A stretch of DNA of 64,000 nucleotides. It comes from Streptomyces sp. NBC_01296. Lineage in GTDB: Bacteria; Actinomycetota; Actinomycetes; Streptomycetales; Streptomycetaceae. Below the pieces are notes generated by a model, which searched no databases, had not been told where the DNA came from, and saw only the letters and a program-made list of their open reading frames with translations. Shown here piece by piece: positions 1-8,541 of this stretch; the first letter of the stretch is position 1; each line of letters starts with the position of its first letter. The DNA is taken from positions 8,308,001-8,372,000 of the forward strand of contig NZ_CP130720.1 of the NCBI RefSeq assembly GCF_035984415.1. The letters run 5' to 3'. Position numbers and translations under genes: made by a program.

Positions 1-1366
1 AGCCGGTGAAATCGGTGTTTCTTTCCCGTTGACCGTGATCCGCGCCGCTACCATGGCGCACTCGCATTTCGGCGCGCGGTCGATGTGACTGTCCAAGTCG
101 CCATTTCAGGAGCTTTCTCTTTCAGTGGTCGCAGCTCGATAACGCCGAGCGCGACAAATCGGCACGCAACGACGTGCCGCAGATGGTGACGGAGAGAGGA
201 AGGTGCCGGGGCCGTAATCAGGCACGCCGGGAAGGGGGCTGCTTAGCAGCCGTGTGCTACACGACCGGGAGCCCAGGCGATCTGGTGTGCGAGGCGAAGC
301 AGCTCGGAGACGGTCGACATCCGGTTTCGCCCCCTTCCAGTCGTAGCTCTCGAGTCGGTGCGGTCGAAGCTACGTTGCCGCAGGTTCATCGGTCAAGCAG
401 ATGTCGGTCGATTCCATGAACCCAGGCCACTTCGGGTGACGGATTTTCGTACGCGAAACCAGTCGTGTCCCGACCTGATCCGTTGGTCCACTGACTTCCA
501 CGCGGGGCCGGGCAACGGATCCAGCGGGTCAGGGCCGCCGCCGTCCGCAAACCGTTGGAGGTGCTGCAGGGCTTCAGATTCGCCTTCGGACCCCGCTCAG
601 GGTTGTCCCGGAATCCGGTGCCGGCCTGGTAAGCCGCTACTCCCTGGGTGGGAGGTGTCAGCTGCTGGTCTTGGCGTTTGCGTTCGATACCCGACCCGGG
701 AAGAGTTCCGTCCTGAGGACGTCGTTCGGGGAGGTGCCGTGGGGGCAGGGGCAGAGAGCTGTGTGTGATGGATGCGGCGGCCAAAGAGGCTGCCGTCGAT
801 CGGTTCCTCCGCGAATATCCGCACATGGAGCGAGCAACATGCGACCATCCCGCACTGCTGGGCTGCACCGATGTCGACTGGTCACAGCTTCCCGGGTGCC
901 CTGCCGGGATGCTGGTCCTGTTCCGGCGGCCCGCGCTGTTGTGCGCCTGTTTCCGGACCTGACGGTGTAAGTCAGTGCGATCAGCCGGAGCATAGGAGAA
1001 CCGCCCCGTTCGCGAGGACGTCACCGTGGCGGAACCGCGAACGGAAGCCGGGGGCTCCGTGCAGCTGCGGCAGACACCGAGAGCAACTGCCGTTGCCGGG
1101 AACCATGCTGAACGGTCCTCAGGCCAGCCCTCCCACCCCCATGTTGCCCATGACGACGGTGGAGCTGGCCTCTCTGAAAGGTCGAGCCAGGCCACGGAAA
1201 GTCCTTCAGCGACGGAGAAGGCGATCAGGTCTGCGCCCCGGGAAACGAGCGTGCCGGGTGCTGTCCTGTGCTGCGCCCAGAACCTGTTGAACGGCGCTGC
1301 CGGCGCGGGCCAGGCCGTCGCGTCCCCGAACTACCGGGCCGGCTGATGGCTGTACCAGCTCAGCTT
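1..1366. other. gene-poor left edge, no recognisable gene
   Basis: I see no convincing protein-coding gene in this stretch. Long open frames exist on both strands but have the Arg/Pro/Ser-rich composition of out-of-frame high-GC DNA. The most protein-like stretch is on the plus strand at about 765-962, a 65-codon frame containing DHPALLGCTDVDWSQLPGC, which may be the remains of a small gene; it ends without a recognised family. The ADP-ribosylglycohydrolase gene ends at the right border. Confidence 0.5.
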
Positions 1367-2269
1367 CTACTCCGGCACGCATGGCGGCAGCGGTTCACGG
1401 GCTGCGTGCCAGGCGGGCGGAAGCGTGGCGACGCCCGTGCGAGCGGCGATCACCCCGCCCACGATGGCGCAGGTGGTGTCGATGTCGCCGCGCCCGGTGA
1501 CGGTGGACCACAGGCCCTCGTGCAGGTCGTCGAGGTGAGCTGCCGCGCACCAGAGGGCGTAGGGGACGGTGTCAGGCCCTGACATTCGGTATCCGGAGCC
1601 CAGGACGCTGGCGGCGTGCCGAACCGAGGTGTGTGCCGACATGCGGGCCGCGACCCGCACTGCCGACCGGACGTCGCTGTCGGGCAGCCGTGCTGCGACC
1701 GCTTGGAGGAAGTCCGGACGTGCCGGCGCGGGTCCGCCCCGGCTGCGCGTTGCCAGCGCCGCGGCGAGGGCTACCGCCACGGCTGCAACGACCGCTTCCG
1801 GGTGGTGATGCGAGACCTTGCTCTGGCGGGCGGCCTGTTCGGCGACGGTGTCGAGGTCGGCGGCGTGCCAGGCGCCGAGCGGGGCGACGCGCATGGCCGC
1901 GCCGTTGCCCCAGGAGCCCTGGCCGCCGAACTGTCCGGCGACGACCTCCCGCCAGGGCTCGCCCGTGCCGATCCGGCGGAGCACGTCGTGCATCGAGGCT
2001 CCGTAGCCGCGGTGCGTGTCGTCGGCGTAAGCCTCGGCGAGGCGCAGGGCGAGGCGGTCCTGGTCGACGGTGCCGCCGCCATCGGCGAGTTCACGGACGA
2101 GAACGAGCGCCTGGGCGGTGTCGTCGCTCCACTGCCACACCGGCTCCGGGGGCAGGATCCGTGCCTCCAGGGCTGCGGGGCCTTCGCGGCGCAGGATGCC
2201 GAACCAGCGGTCACCGAAGGCATCACCGAAGGCGAGCCCGGACAACGAGTCCAGTGCAGCTGCAGGCAT
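1367..2269 (-). CDS. ADP-ribosylglycohydrolase (DraG/ARH family)
   Basis: About 300 residues, the normal length of the family, which removes ADP-ribose from proteins or small substrates in the cytoplasm using two metal ions. Visible family motifs are LSGLAFGDAFGDRW at the N terminus, the metal-binding WSDDTAQALVLVREL near residue 50, NGAAMRVAPLG and SHHHPEAVVAAVAVAL in the middle, and the second metal site DIDTTCAIVGGVIAAR near the C terminus. I chose the ATG at 2267-2269 (MPAAALDSLSGLAFGD) because family similarity starts there; the frame stays open 43 codons further upstream with low-complexity sequence. The gene is transcribed away from the Nudix gene. Its substrate cannot be told from sequence. 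Confidence 0.9.
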   Translation of the reverse strand: MPAAALDSLSGLAFGDAFGDRWFGILRREGPAALEARILPPEPVWQWSDDTAQALVLVRELADGGGTVDQDRLALRLAEAYADDTHRGYGASMHDVLRRIGTGEPWREVVAGQFGGQGSWGNGAAMRVAPLGAWHAADLDTVAEQAARQSKVSHHHPEAVVAAVAVALAAALATRSRGGPAPARPDFLQAVAARLPDSDVRSAVRVAARMSAHTSVRHAASVLGSGYRMSGPDTVPYALWCAAAHLDDLHEGLWSTVTGRGDIDTTCAIVGGVIAARTGVATLPPAWHAAREPLPPCVPE

Positions 2270-2643
2270 ATTGATCACCGGGCTAGTGTCACAAAGTGAC
2301 GGCGCTCCGGCATTCCGATTTTGGTGCGGCCCTGCCCGGCAGCCACGCTGCCGGGGGCCAGCGGTACGACAGCCCCCAGGACCAGCCCCGGCCGACAAGG
2401 CACGAAGCCGGACAGGGCGCCGAGCGCCGCCTTGGCGTCTGCGCGGGCTGAACCCGTGCCTTCTCCGGCCTCAGGGGGCGTGCGATGAGCGCGCCGGCCT
2501 GCCGGCGCACGGCCCGCCGCTCGAGCCCGATCGTACTCAAGGGTGGGCTGCATCGGCCCGTTTACTGACCTCGCGGTGTTCGGCTCGTCGGTGACCTGCG
2601 TCTGAGTGTCGCGTCGGAGCCTGGGACGTTGTCCGAAGGCATC

Positions 2644-2667
2644 GCGTTGTCAGACGCGTTGTCAGAC
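2644..2667. repeat. perfect 12-bp tandem duplication upstream of Nudix gene
   Basis: The 12-mer GCGTTGTCAGAC occurs twice in a row, and a related TTGTCCGA lies about 10 bases further upstream. It sits 20 to 44 bases before the GTG start of the Nudix gene, in the 418-base gap between that gene and the divergent ADP-ribosylglycohydrolase gene. It could be a repeated regulator site or a replication-slippage duplication. I see no good minus-10 box at the right distance. The rest of this gap holds nothing recognisable. Confidence 0.45.
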
Positions 2668-2687
2668 CCTCGCTCTACGGTGACCCG

Positions 2688-3209
2688 GTGATTCGTGATG
2701 CGTTTGACCACCGGGTGGCAGAGGCCGCGGCCGCTGATGTCCGGCTGGCGAAAATGGAGTTCGACGGTGCCGGCCAGTGGCTGACGACCGTCGGCCAGGG
2801 GCCCTCGGGGCCGCTCGCCGCAGAAGTGTGGGTCTTCGACGAGGATCTCGCTCGGGTGCTGCTGGTTCATCACCGTTGGCGTGGCTGGGTTCCGCCGGGC
2901 GGGCGCGTCGAGCCGGGTGAAACACCCCGGGAAGGAGCGCGCCGCGAGCTCTTCGAGGAGACCGGCATCGAGGTGGAACTGCTGCCCGAACCTGCCGCGG
3001 CGACGGTGCGTTCCTACCGCGCCGAGTGGCCGGCAACTCTTGGACTGTCGTTCGTTGCGATCGTGAGTGCGTCAACGCCCTTGGTGACCGAGAGCGGACA
3101 GCCGGCGGCCTGGACGTCCCTGAACGAGGACTGGGCGAGCTACTTCCCCGAGGACGCAGCGCGCGTCCGTCAGCATGCGCGATGGCTTGGTGAGGTCTCC
3201 TGCCGCTGA
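2688..3209 (+). CDS. Nudix hydrolase
   Basis: A 173-residue Nudix (nucleoside diphosphate linked to X) hydrolase. The complete Nudix box is visible around residues 71-93: GGRVEPGETPREGARREL followed by FEETGI, with the REXXEE-type metal-binding glutamates intact. An N-terminal beta strand region (EVWVFDEDLARVLLVHHR) and W-x-P-P-G-G just before the box are typical. Such enzymes clean up oxidised or signalling nucleotides; the substrate cannot be inferred. The GTG at 2688 gives a normal N terminus. It stands alone, divergent from the ADP-ribosylglycohydrolase gene, so both neighbours act on nucleotide-derived compounds, although no functional link is proven. Confidence 0.9.
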   Translation: MIRDAFDHRVAEAAAADVRLAKMEFDGAGQWLTTVGQGPSGPLAAEVWVFDEDLARVLLVHHRWRGWVPPGGRVEPGETPREGARRELFEETGIEVELLPEPAAATVRSYRAEWPATLGLSFVAIVSASTPLVTESGQPAAWTSLNEDWASYFPEDAARVRQHARWLGEVSCR

Positions 3210-3223
3210 TACGAAACGCCCTG

Positions 3224-3316
3224 GGCCTGGCGGGGGACGCACCCGAGCGGCAGCGGCTGCCGGACATCGCGGCCGACAGCGGCGGTACCGAGGTGGAGCA
3301 CACCCCCGCCCCGTAG
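3224..3316 (+). pseudogene. tail remnant of HNH-type endonuclease gene
   Basis: Thirty codons ending in TAG at 3314-3316 read GLAGDAPERQRLPDIAADSG and onwards. They match, codon for codon in pattern, the tail of the larger remnant at 43641-43865 (GLAADGPERERLLDIAADRG). Only the last part of the gene is present, directly after the Nudix stop codon. I assign the family from the longer remnants at 20.7 and 43.6 kb, which carry the conserved REAYAND and KDPAQWLPP signatures of secreted DUF1524/HNH-type endonucleases. The 325 bases from 3317 to 3641 contain nothing else I recognise. Confidence 0.5.
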
Positions 3317-3641
3317 CCGCGCCTCGAAGGGCCAAGCGGTACACCACCGAAGCGATCACCGGCGCCGTCGCCCGCACGCATATCCAGCCGCGACTCCTCG
3401 TCCTCGGCCGCCCGGACGAACACGGCCGGCTGCGTGCGGTTGGCTGCACGGTCCCGCGGCGTCTGACGAATCCCGGCAGAGATGCGATCGGGCGCGGCCC
3501 TACGGGTACGGGGTACGTGCCGCTGACGCGGGCGGCAGCGTTGTCGTGCCGCCATGTCTCGAACCGGAGTCAGTGATCCCCGGGCGCCTGACCGGGCGGT
3601 CGCAGTGCTCGAAGCGTCGTCTCGCGCTGGCCCGGGGTGGT

Positions 3642-3899
3642 TCAGATGTGGATGTGGCTGGTGGCGCCGTCGTGTCCGTCGGCACTCGGGTCGTCGAACC
3701 AGTAGTCGCCGGCAGCGAGGTAGCGGAAGGAGTGCGTGCTGTGGGCGGGGTTCCTGTGGTTGAAGTCTCGGACCATGCTGACTGGCCCTTCGGGGGTGCT
3801 TTCGGGCAGGACGAAGGCGACTGGGGTTCGGTCCTTGAGCTGCTTGCGTTCCAGCACGGTGTTCTCCAGCCGTGGGTCGTCGGGGGTGGGTCCGGGCAT
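3642..3899 (-). CDS. shortened isoamylase early-set (glycogen-binding-like) protein
   Basis: An 85-residue protein beginning at an ATG at 3897-3899. KDRTPVAFVLPESTPEGPVS followed by MVRDFN matches the start of small Streptomyces proteins made of one isoamylase N-terminal (CBM48-like) domain, and AHSFRYLAAGDYWFDD matches their end. The central strands that normally follow the DFN(D/E)W motif (about 18 residues) are missing in frame, so the beta-sandwich fold is probably incomplete. Intact relatives are thought to bind glycogen or related glucans. This copy may be non-functional. No partner gene is adjacent. Confidence 0.6.
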   Translation of the reverse strand: MPGPTPDDPRLENTVLERKQLKDRTPVAFVLPESTPEGPVSMVRDFNHRNPAHSTHSFRYLAAGDYWFDDPSADGHDGATSHIHI

Positions 3900-4377
3900 C
3901 TTCGCGTGTGCGGCGGCTGGTCGCGATGGGACGTGCCGGTGGTCTGGATGTCGGTCATCTGTCCGATCCCCGCCGATGGGAGAGGGCAACGGGGATGGGT
4001 CATCCGGGCCGGAAGGGGGAGTGCGCTCCTGGTCCGTTGTGGGGCCCGGCCGGGGCATCCTCGACCGGCCGGGCTCCACGTGAGTGGACCTCTCATCGCC
4101 CTGCCACCGTGACACGGACCAGCCCGCACCGCCCGTGCGGGGCGGGGGTGCTAGGCCGTTCGGGGGACTCCGCTGCACGCCGCCTGGTGTGGCCGCGGCC
4201 GAAAGGTCAGGCACCGCGTCCTGGGGGCAGGGTCCGTGGTCGGGAAGAGCGCGTCGAGGCCGCAGGCGTCGCAAAGGGCCAGCTCGGGCGAGGCCGACGA
4301 GGATCTTCCCCGGGCTGCCCGGGCTGCCCGGCTGGGTGATCTCGGATGCAGGGCGTCGTACAGCATCGCGGTCCGCG
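3900..4377. other. intergenic stretch without a recognisable gene
   Basis: Between the shortened early-set protein and the next minus-strand gene I find only frames of out-of-frame composition. A short minus-strand stretch near 4160-4280 (CDACGLDALFP) might be a gene remnant, but I cannot assign it. Confidence 0.35.
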
Positions 4378-4920
4378 TCAGGCGCTGTTCGGGCGGTCGG
4401 CGATCTCCATGGCCCAGGCGTGGAACGCTGCCCTGTCCGTCGGACCGATCCTCAAGTGCTCGGGAACCACGCTGCCGCAGGCGGCGTCGAGGAGGTCGGC
4501 AAGCCCGAGGTGGTGCCAGTCCCAGTGCACGGAGTTGTAGGCCAGCATGAGCGGCCCGACCTGGCCCCGGATGCGGGCCACCTCGGCCGCCGCCAGGCCG
4601 GCCCGGGCCAGCCGTTCTATGGTCCCCGCCTGCTGTTCGGCGGTGAACGAGGTGTCCAGAAACGGTTCGAGCAAGGAGCCCCACACGTCCGGCCGGCGCG
4701 TCAGCCGGATCTCGTGAGTCGCGCAGAACCGCTCCAGTTCGGCGCGCTGCAAGGACGGGACGAAGACCGTGTCCCCCGACACCGTGCGTATCTCAGGCGG
4801 GGCCGCATCGGGGTCGGCGTCCCGGATGGCCGTCGCGGTGAGCAGGCAGTCCGACGGCCATCCGTCTTGCGGGAGACGGATGGCGTCGTCCGAGAAGATC
4901 GCCCCGCTGTTTCGGTTCAC
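4378..4920 (-). CDS. conserved hypothetical protein
   Basis: A 180-residue soluble protein with no signal peptide or membrane segment, starting at the GTG at 4918-4920. The composition is that of a real protein: for example GDTVFVPSLQRAELERFC, PDVWGSLLEPFLDTSFT, and a helical C-terminal half with VGPLMLAYNSVHWDWHHLG. I do not recognise the family; the pattern of paired helices and the conserved-looking W-D-W-H-H suggest a structured helical domain. It is not in an operon: the initiator tRNA lies upstream on the opposite strand. Confidence 0.65.
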   Translation of the reverse strand: MNRNSGAIFSDDAIRLPQDGWPSDCLLTATAIRDADPDAAPPEIRTVSGDTVFVPSLQRAELERFCATHEIRLTRRPDVWGSLLEPFLDTSFTAEQQAGTIERLARAGLAAAEVARIRGQVGPLMLAYNSVHWDWHHLGLADLLDAACGSVVPEHLRIGPTDRAAFHAWAMEIADRPNSA

Positions 4921-5041
4921 CCGGCCATCCTGGCAGCTGAGTTGTCCGGTGCGGGCGCCGCGCCGGCCTGGGCAGGCCGGGCAGGCCGGGCGGGAAAGCG
5001 TCGGGCGGCGCCGCTCGCATGCCGTACGCTTGTCCTACCGA

Positions 5042-5118
5042 CGCGGGGTGGAGCAGCTCGGTAGCTCGCTGGGCTCATAACCCAGAGGTCGCAGGTTCAA
5101 ATCCTGTCCCCGCTACCA
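5042..5118 (+). tRNA. initiator tRNA-fMet (CAT anticodon)
   Basis: Seventy-seven bases fold as a complete cloverleaf with CAT anticodon in the loop CTCATAA. The anticodon stem has the three G-C pairs (GGG/CCC) that mark initiator tRNA, and position 1 (C) is unpaired with position 72 (T), again an initiator feature. The T arm is GCAGG-TTCAAAT-CCTGT and the encoded CCA end is at 5116-5118. A strong hairpin follows after three bases. Confidence 0.96.
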
Positions 5119-5121
5119 ACA

Positions 5122-5161
5122 CGACAGGCCCCCTCGACCAGCAGGTCGAGGGGGCCTGTCG
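5122..5161 (+). terminator. 18-bp perfect hairpin after initiator tRNA
   Basis: CGACAGGCCCCCTCGACC and its exact reverse complement are separated by the four-base loop AGCA. It begins three bases after the tRNA CCA end and is a typical Streptomyces factor-independent terminator without a long T run. Confidence 0.9.
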
Positions 5162-5235
5162 CATCCAAGGCCCGCCAGTGCCACGACGCGGAGCCGTCGC
5201 TCCGGCGGGGAGCGGAGCGGTGGTCCCGGGAGCCG

Positions 5236-5589
5236 TTACGGGCAGAGTGCGTCCCACTTGGTGTGCGCGTTCCCTCCGAATTTCGTGGGGTAGCGCTTGA
5301 TGACGCCGCACGAGAGGAAGTCGGACATGACCAGGATGTGGTCGTGCACGGCGTCGTAGTCCGCGATGTGGGCCACCGCCTGCTGCGACTGTGGCTGGCA
5401 CGGCGCCGGGACACCGGCGCGCCGGATGCAGCCGCCCACGGTCCACGTGCCACGGAGACACGCCTCGGGATCACCGCGCTCGACGTCATCCGGCCCCAAG
5501 GCCTGCGCACCAGTCTGCACGCTTCGATCCTCTGGAAGGGGCCAAGTGCCTTGGGGGATCGGGATGTGGTTGGCCAGCCGCCGCCCCAC
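5236..5589 (-). CDS. possible small cysteine-containing protein or gene fragment
   Basis: An open frame of up to 117 codons whose second half looks like protein: VAHIADYDAVHDHILVMSD, then LSCGVIKRYPTKFGG and a final WDALCP. Four cysteines occur in the last 75 residues, which would suit a small secreted protein, but no signal peptide is visible and the N-terminal part is Arg/Pro-rich. The true start is therefore unclear, and it may be the C-terminal remnant of a longer gene. No family recognised. Confidence 0.3.
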   Translation of the reverse strand: MGRRLANHIPIPQGTWPLPEDRSVQTGAQALGPDDVERGDPEACLRGTWTVGGCIRRAGVPAPCQPQSQQAVAHIADYDAVHDHILVMSDFLSCGVIKRYPTKFGGNAHTKWDALCP

Positions 5590-5724
5590 TGCGGCAGGAC
5601 CGCCCCCTGTCCTCCGGCCGACGGAACCGTATGGCGTGTCGCACGACTGGTCGTCGTCCCACGTACGGCATGTTCTGCTCAGTGAAGGGTGTCCGATAGC
5701 TCGGGTGTGCGCGGAGGTGTCCCA

Positions 5725-7164
5725 GTGAGTCCGAACGATGGCGGTCGGGATGAGCCTGGTGGCATGTCACGCCCGTCGGCGTCGGGTGGTCGGAAGCCAC
5801 AGCAACAGGGGGAGCCGCGTCCGGTGGCAAGCGCTCCGGCCACCGCCTCAGCCGCTGGCGAAGAGGGGCGGAACGGCCGGAAGCGGGTGCGTGAGGTTCT
5901 GCGTTCTGTCGTGCCGCCAGGGCCTCCGCCGGGGCCGACGCGTCCGGAGTTCTGGCGCAGCCCGCTGAGGGGGCCGTGGCTGACCGCGGTCTTCGGCCTG
6001 ATCCTGCTCGTCGGCGTGACGGTCCTGTTCGTGACCGGGCTGCTGTCTTACGCCGCCTACAACCCGGACCTGGCGCGGGTCAATGACCAGACGCCCGACA
6101 AGGGGTGGCTCGGCTTCTACCTGTTCTCTTGGCCGACCTCGCCGTATTGGCTCTACCGGGTGAACCAGGGCGTCCACGTGGTCCTGGGCATCGTCCTCGT
6201 GCCGGTGCTGCTGGCGAAGCTGTGGTCGGTCATCCCCAAGCTGTTCGAGTGGCCGCCGGTGCGGTCGGTCAGTCACGGCATCGAGCGCCTGTCCCTGCTG
6301 CTCCTGGTGGGCGGCGCCGGCTTCGAGTTCGTCACCGGCATCCTCAACGTGCAGCTGCACTACATCTTCCCGGGATCCTTCTACGTCCTGCACTTCTACG
6401 GGGCGTGGGTGTTCATCGGCGCCTTCGTCGTGCACGTGGCCTCCCGTCTGCCGCGAGCACTCCGCGCTGTCAGGGCCGGTCCGGTCCGGCCCGAGGCCGG
6501 CACGGACGAGGCGGCCGGGCTGGTCTCGCCCCGGCCGGCGCCGCCGACCATCTCCCGCCGGGGCGCCCTGGGCATGGTCGGGCTCGGGTCCCTGGCGCTG
6601 TTCGTGGTGACGGCGGGGCAGAGCGTGGGCGGCTGGTGGCGCCGGACCGCGCTGCTCGCCCCGCACGGCCAGGACCCCGGTTCCGGGCCGAACGGCTTCC
6701 AGATCAACAAGACCGCGGCGTCCGTCGGTATCCGGGCGAGCGACACCGGCCCCGCCTGGCGGCTGACCGTACGGGCGCCAGGCCGCCAGGTCATCCTCAC
6801 CCGCAAGGAGCTGCTGGCCATGGAACAGCACGAGGCGGCCCTGCCCATCGCCTGCGTGGAGGGCTGGTCGACCCCCGACCAGCTGTGGAGCGGCGTGCGC
6901 CTGACCGATCTGGCAGCCCTCGTCGGACAAGGTACGGACACCCCACAGGCACTGGTGGAATCGGTGCAGCGCGGAGGGTCGTTCAGCTCGGTCGTCCTGC
7001 GAGACAACCAGGTACGCGACCACCGCTCATTGCTGGCCGTTCGCGTCAACGGGGCGGTCCTGTCCGCGGACCACGGCTACCCGGCCCGCGTGATCGTCCC
7101 CGGCGCACCCGGCGTCCACAACACCAAGTGGGTCACGCGCCTCACCTTCGGAGGGCCGGAGTGA
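5725..7164 (+). CDS. membrane-anchored molybdopterin-dependent oxidoreductase
   Basis: A protein of about 479 residues that joins a cytochrome b561-like membrane part to an extracytoplasmic sulfite-oxidase-type molybdopterin domain. Hydrophobic segments lie near residues 84-110, 145-170, 188-210, 219-242 and 280-302; histidines in segments 2 and 4 (NQGVHVVLG, LHFYGAW) could hold haem. The molybdopterin-binding domain fills residues 330-479 and contains IACVEGWSTPDQLW, whose Cys377 is the expected molybdenum ligand, and GVRLTDLAALVG. Start: I prefer the GTG at 5725 because GGAGG lies 7 bases upstream; the GTG at 5689 is also possible. It overlaps the following membrane protein by 4 bases, so the two are co-translated. 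The electron donor and substrate are unknown. Confidence 0.85.
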   Translation: MSPNDGGRDEPGGMSRPSASGGRKPQQQGEPRPVASAPATASAAGEEGRNGRKRVREVLRSVVPPGPPPGPTRPEFWRSPLRGPWLTAVFGLILLVGVTVLFVTGLLSYAAYNPDLARVNDQTPDKGWLGFYLFSWPTSPYWLYRVNQGVHVVLGIVLVPVLLAKLWSVIPKLFEWPPVRSVSHGIERLSLLLLVGGAGFEFVTGILNVQLHYIFPGSFYVLHFYGAWVFIGAFVVHVASRLPRALRAVRAGPVRPEAGTDEAAGLVSPRPAPPTISRRGALGMVGLGSLALFVVTAGQSVGGWWRRTALLAPHGQDPGSGPNGFQINKTAASVGIRASDTGPAWRLTVRAPGRQVILTRKELLAMEQHEAALPIACVEGWSTPDQLWSGVRLTDLAALVGQGTDTPQALVESVQRGGSFSSVVLRDNQVRDHRSLLAVRVNGAVLSADHGYPARVIVPGAPGVHNTKWVTRLTFGGPE

Positions 7165-7679
7165 GCAGTACGAACGCCTTTCGTCGACGTTACGGAGCCT
7201 CCCCCCTCCACCTGCTGCTCGTGCTGGCCTCCTTCGCCCTCGCCGCCTACGCCGGCGTGCGGCTGCTCAAGGGCGACACCGTGGGCGTTGCCTTGTGGTT
7301 CGTCGGGGCGGCGCTCCTCCACGACCTCGTGCTCCTCCCCTTGTACTCGGTGACCGACCGGGCGGCGCAGCTCCTGTTCGCGGGTCGGACGGGCCCTGAG
7401 GAGGGGGTGCCGAGGCCAAGCGTCAACTACGTGCGGGTTCCGGCCTTCGTTTCGGGGCTTCTGCTGCTGGTCTGGTGGCCGCTGATCCTGCGCCGGGTCG
7501 GCCACTACACGGCGGCCACGGCACTCCCGGCGGACGTGTTCCTGGGGCGCTGGCTGCTGATCACCGCTGCCCTCTTCGCCGCCTCGGCAGCGACCTTCCT
7601 CGTCCGCAGGTGGAATGAATCGAGGCCCCGGCGACGAGCGGAACGACGTCAGCGGCGAGCACGCAGCGCCACGAAGTGA
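7161..7679 (+). CDS. small integral membrane protein, partner of the molybdopterin enzyme
   Basis: A 172-residue protein starting at a GTG that overlaps the stop codon of the upstream gene (GTGA). It has four hydrophobic segments (around LHLLLVLASFALAAYAG, VALWFVGAALLHDLVLLPLY, FVSGLLLLVWWPLIL, WLLITAALFAASAATFLV) and a very basic C-terminal tail rich in Arg. I do not recognise a named family. The overlap and shared membrane location suggest that it assists or anchors the oxidoreductase. Its last 31 bases overlap the end of the convergent methyltransferase gene. Confidence 0.75.
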   Translation: MSSTNAFRRRYGASPLHLLLVLASFALAAYAGVRLLKGDTVGVALWFVGAALLHDLVLLPLYSVTDRAAQLLFAGRTGPEEGVPRPSVNYVRVPAFVSGLLLLVWWPLILRRVGHYTAATALPADVFLGRWLLITAALFAASAATFLVRRWNESRPRRRAERRQRRARSATK

Positions 7680-8323
7680 CGCCGCTCACCGGCCGTCCAC
7701 CGCTCGACCGTCCTCCAACCCGATACCTGGGCGTACCGGCCCAGAGCCGCAGCGCCCACTACCGCCCAGGGGAAGACGCCGCTCACAGCATGCTGTCCCG
7801 CGTGGATCCGGACGCGACGGCGCTCGTCTGCATCGCCGGAAGCGGTCTCCACGATCAGCAGCCCATGGCCGTGGACAAGGTCCCTGATCCGCCGCAGGAG
7901 CCTGCAGGGGTCGCCGCCGATGCCGATGTTCCCGTCGATGAGCAGGGCCGTTCCCCACGTGCCCTCGTCAGGGATCGGGTCGAACACCGAACGGCGCAGT
8001 GCGGCGCCACCCCGGCGCACCGTAGTGATCACGGCGGACGGCGACACGTCGATCCCGAGTGCGCAGTGCCCGCGGTGGAGCAGCGCCTCGACCAGTCGGC
8101 CGGCCCCGCACCCGATGTCCAGTACGCGCCCCTTGCAGCGGCGCAGCACGGCGTGATCACCGGCATCCGCTCGCGCACACCACCTCTCGACATCCAGGGG
8201 GCAGCACCAACCATCCGCGTCGCGCAGCGACAGATCGCCCCGCCGGGCATGCATCGCCGCCGCGTAGGAGCCGTTGTTCCAGTCCTCAGCGGTATCGGCC
8301 GACCCAGAACCAGAGGTGCTCAC
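7649..8323 (-). CDS. class I SAM-dependent methyltransferase
   Basis: A 224-residue cytoplasmic protein with the Rossmann-type motif I VLDIGCGAGRLVEALL near residues 67-82, followed by the acidic motif II end LGIDVSPSAV and a later GLLIVETASGD strand. The N terminus contains ERWCARADAGDHAVLRRCKG, common in small Streptomyces methyltransferases located next to molybdopterin oxidoreductases. Start is the GTG at 8321-8323. It converges on, and overlaps by 31 bases, the membrane protein gene. The methyl acceptor is unknown. Confidence 0.85.
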   Translation of the reverse strand: MSTSGSGSADTAEDWNNGSYAAAMHARRGDLSLRDADGWCCPLDVERWCARADAGDHAVLRRCKGRVLDIGCGAGRLVEALLHRGHCALGIDVSPSAVITTVRRGGAALRRSVFDPIPDEGTWGTALLIDGNIGIGGDPCRLLRRIRDLVHGHGLLIVETASGDADERRRVRIHAGQHAVSGVFPWAVVGAAALGRYAQVSGWRTVERWTAGERRHFVALRARR

Positions 8324-8541
8324 ACAGGCTCCCTACGAGCGACAGGGGCCGCGTACTCCGGGGCAGGCGGCGGCTACCCTCCATGCATCGCCACAAACGC
8401 CGGGATGGGACGGGCCGTGGCGGCCGATTCCATCGAACGGCTCTCTCCGGACGGCGGCGGGGTCGGATATCCGGTCGAGGCGGAAGACGCGCCGGTCGTC
8501 CTTGCCTGGGTCATGGGCGAGCAGATGCCCGAGCGTCAGCG

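Noticed and set aside
5042-5118. tRNA 3' end as attachment site of an integrated element
   Set aside because: No integrase gene or second copy of the tRNA 3' sequence is present in the window.
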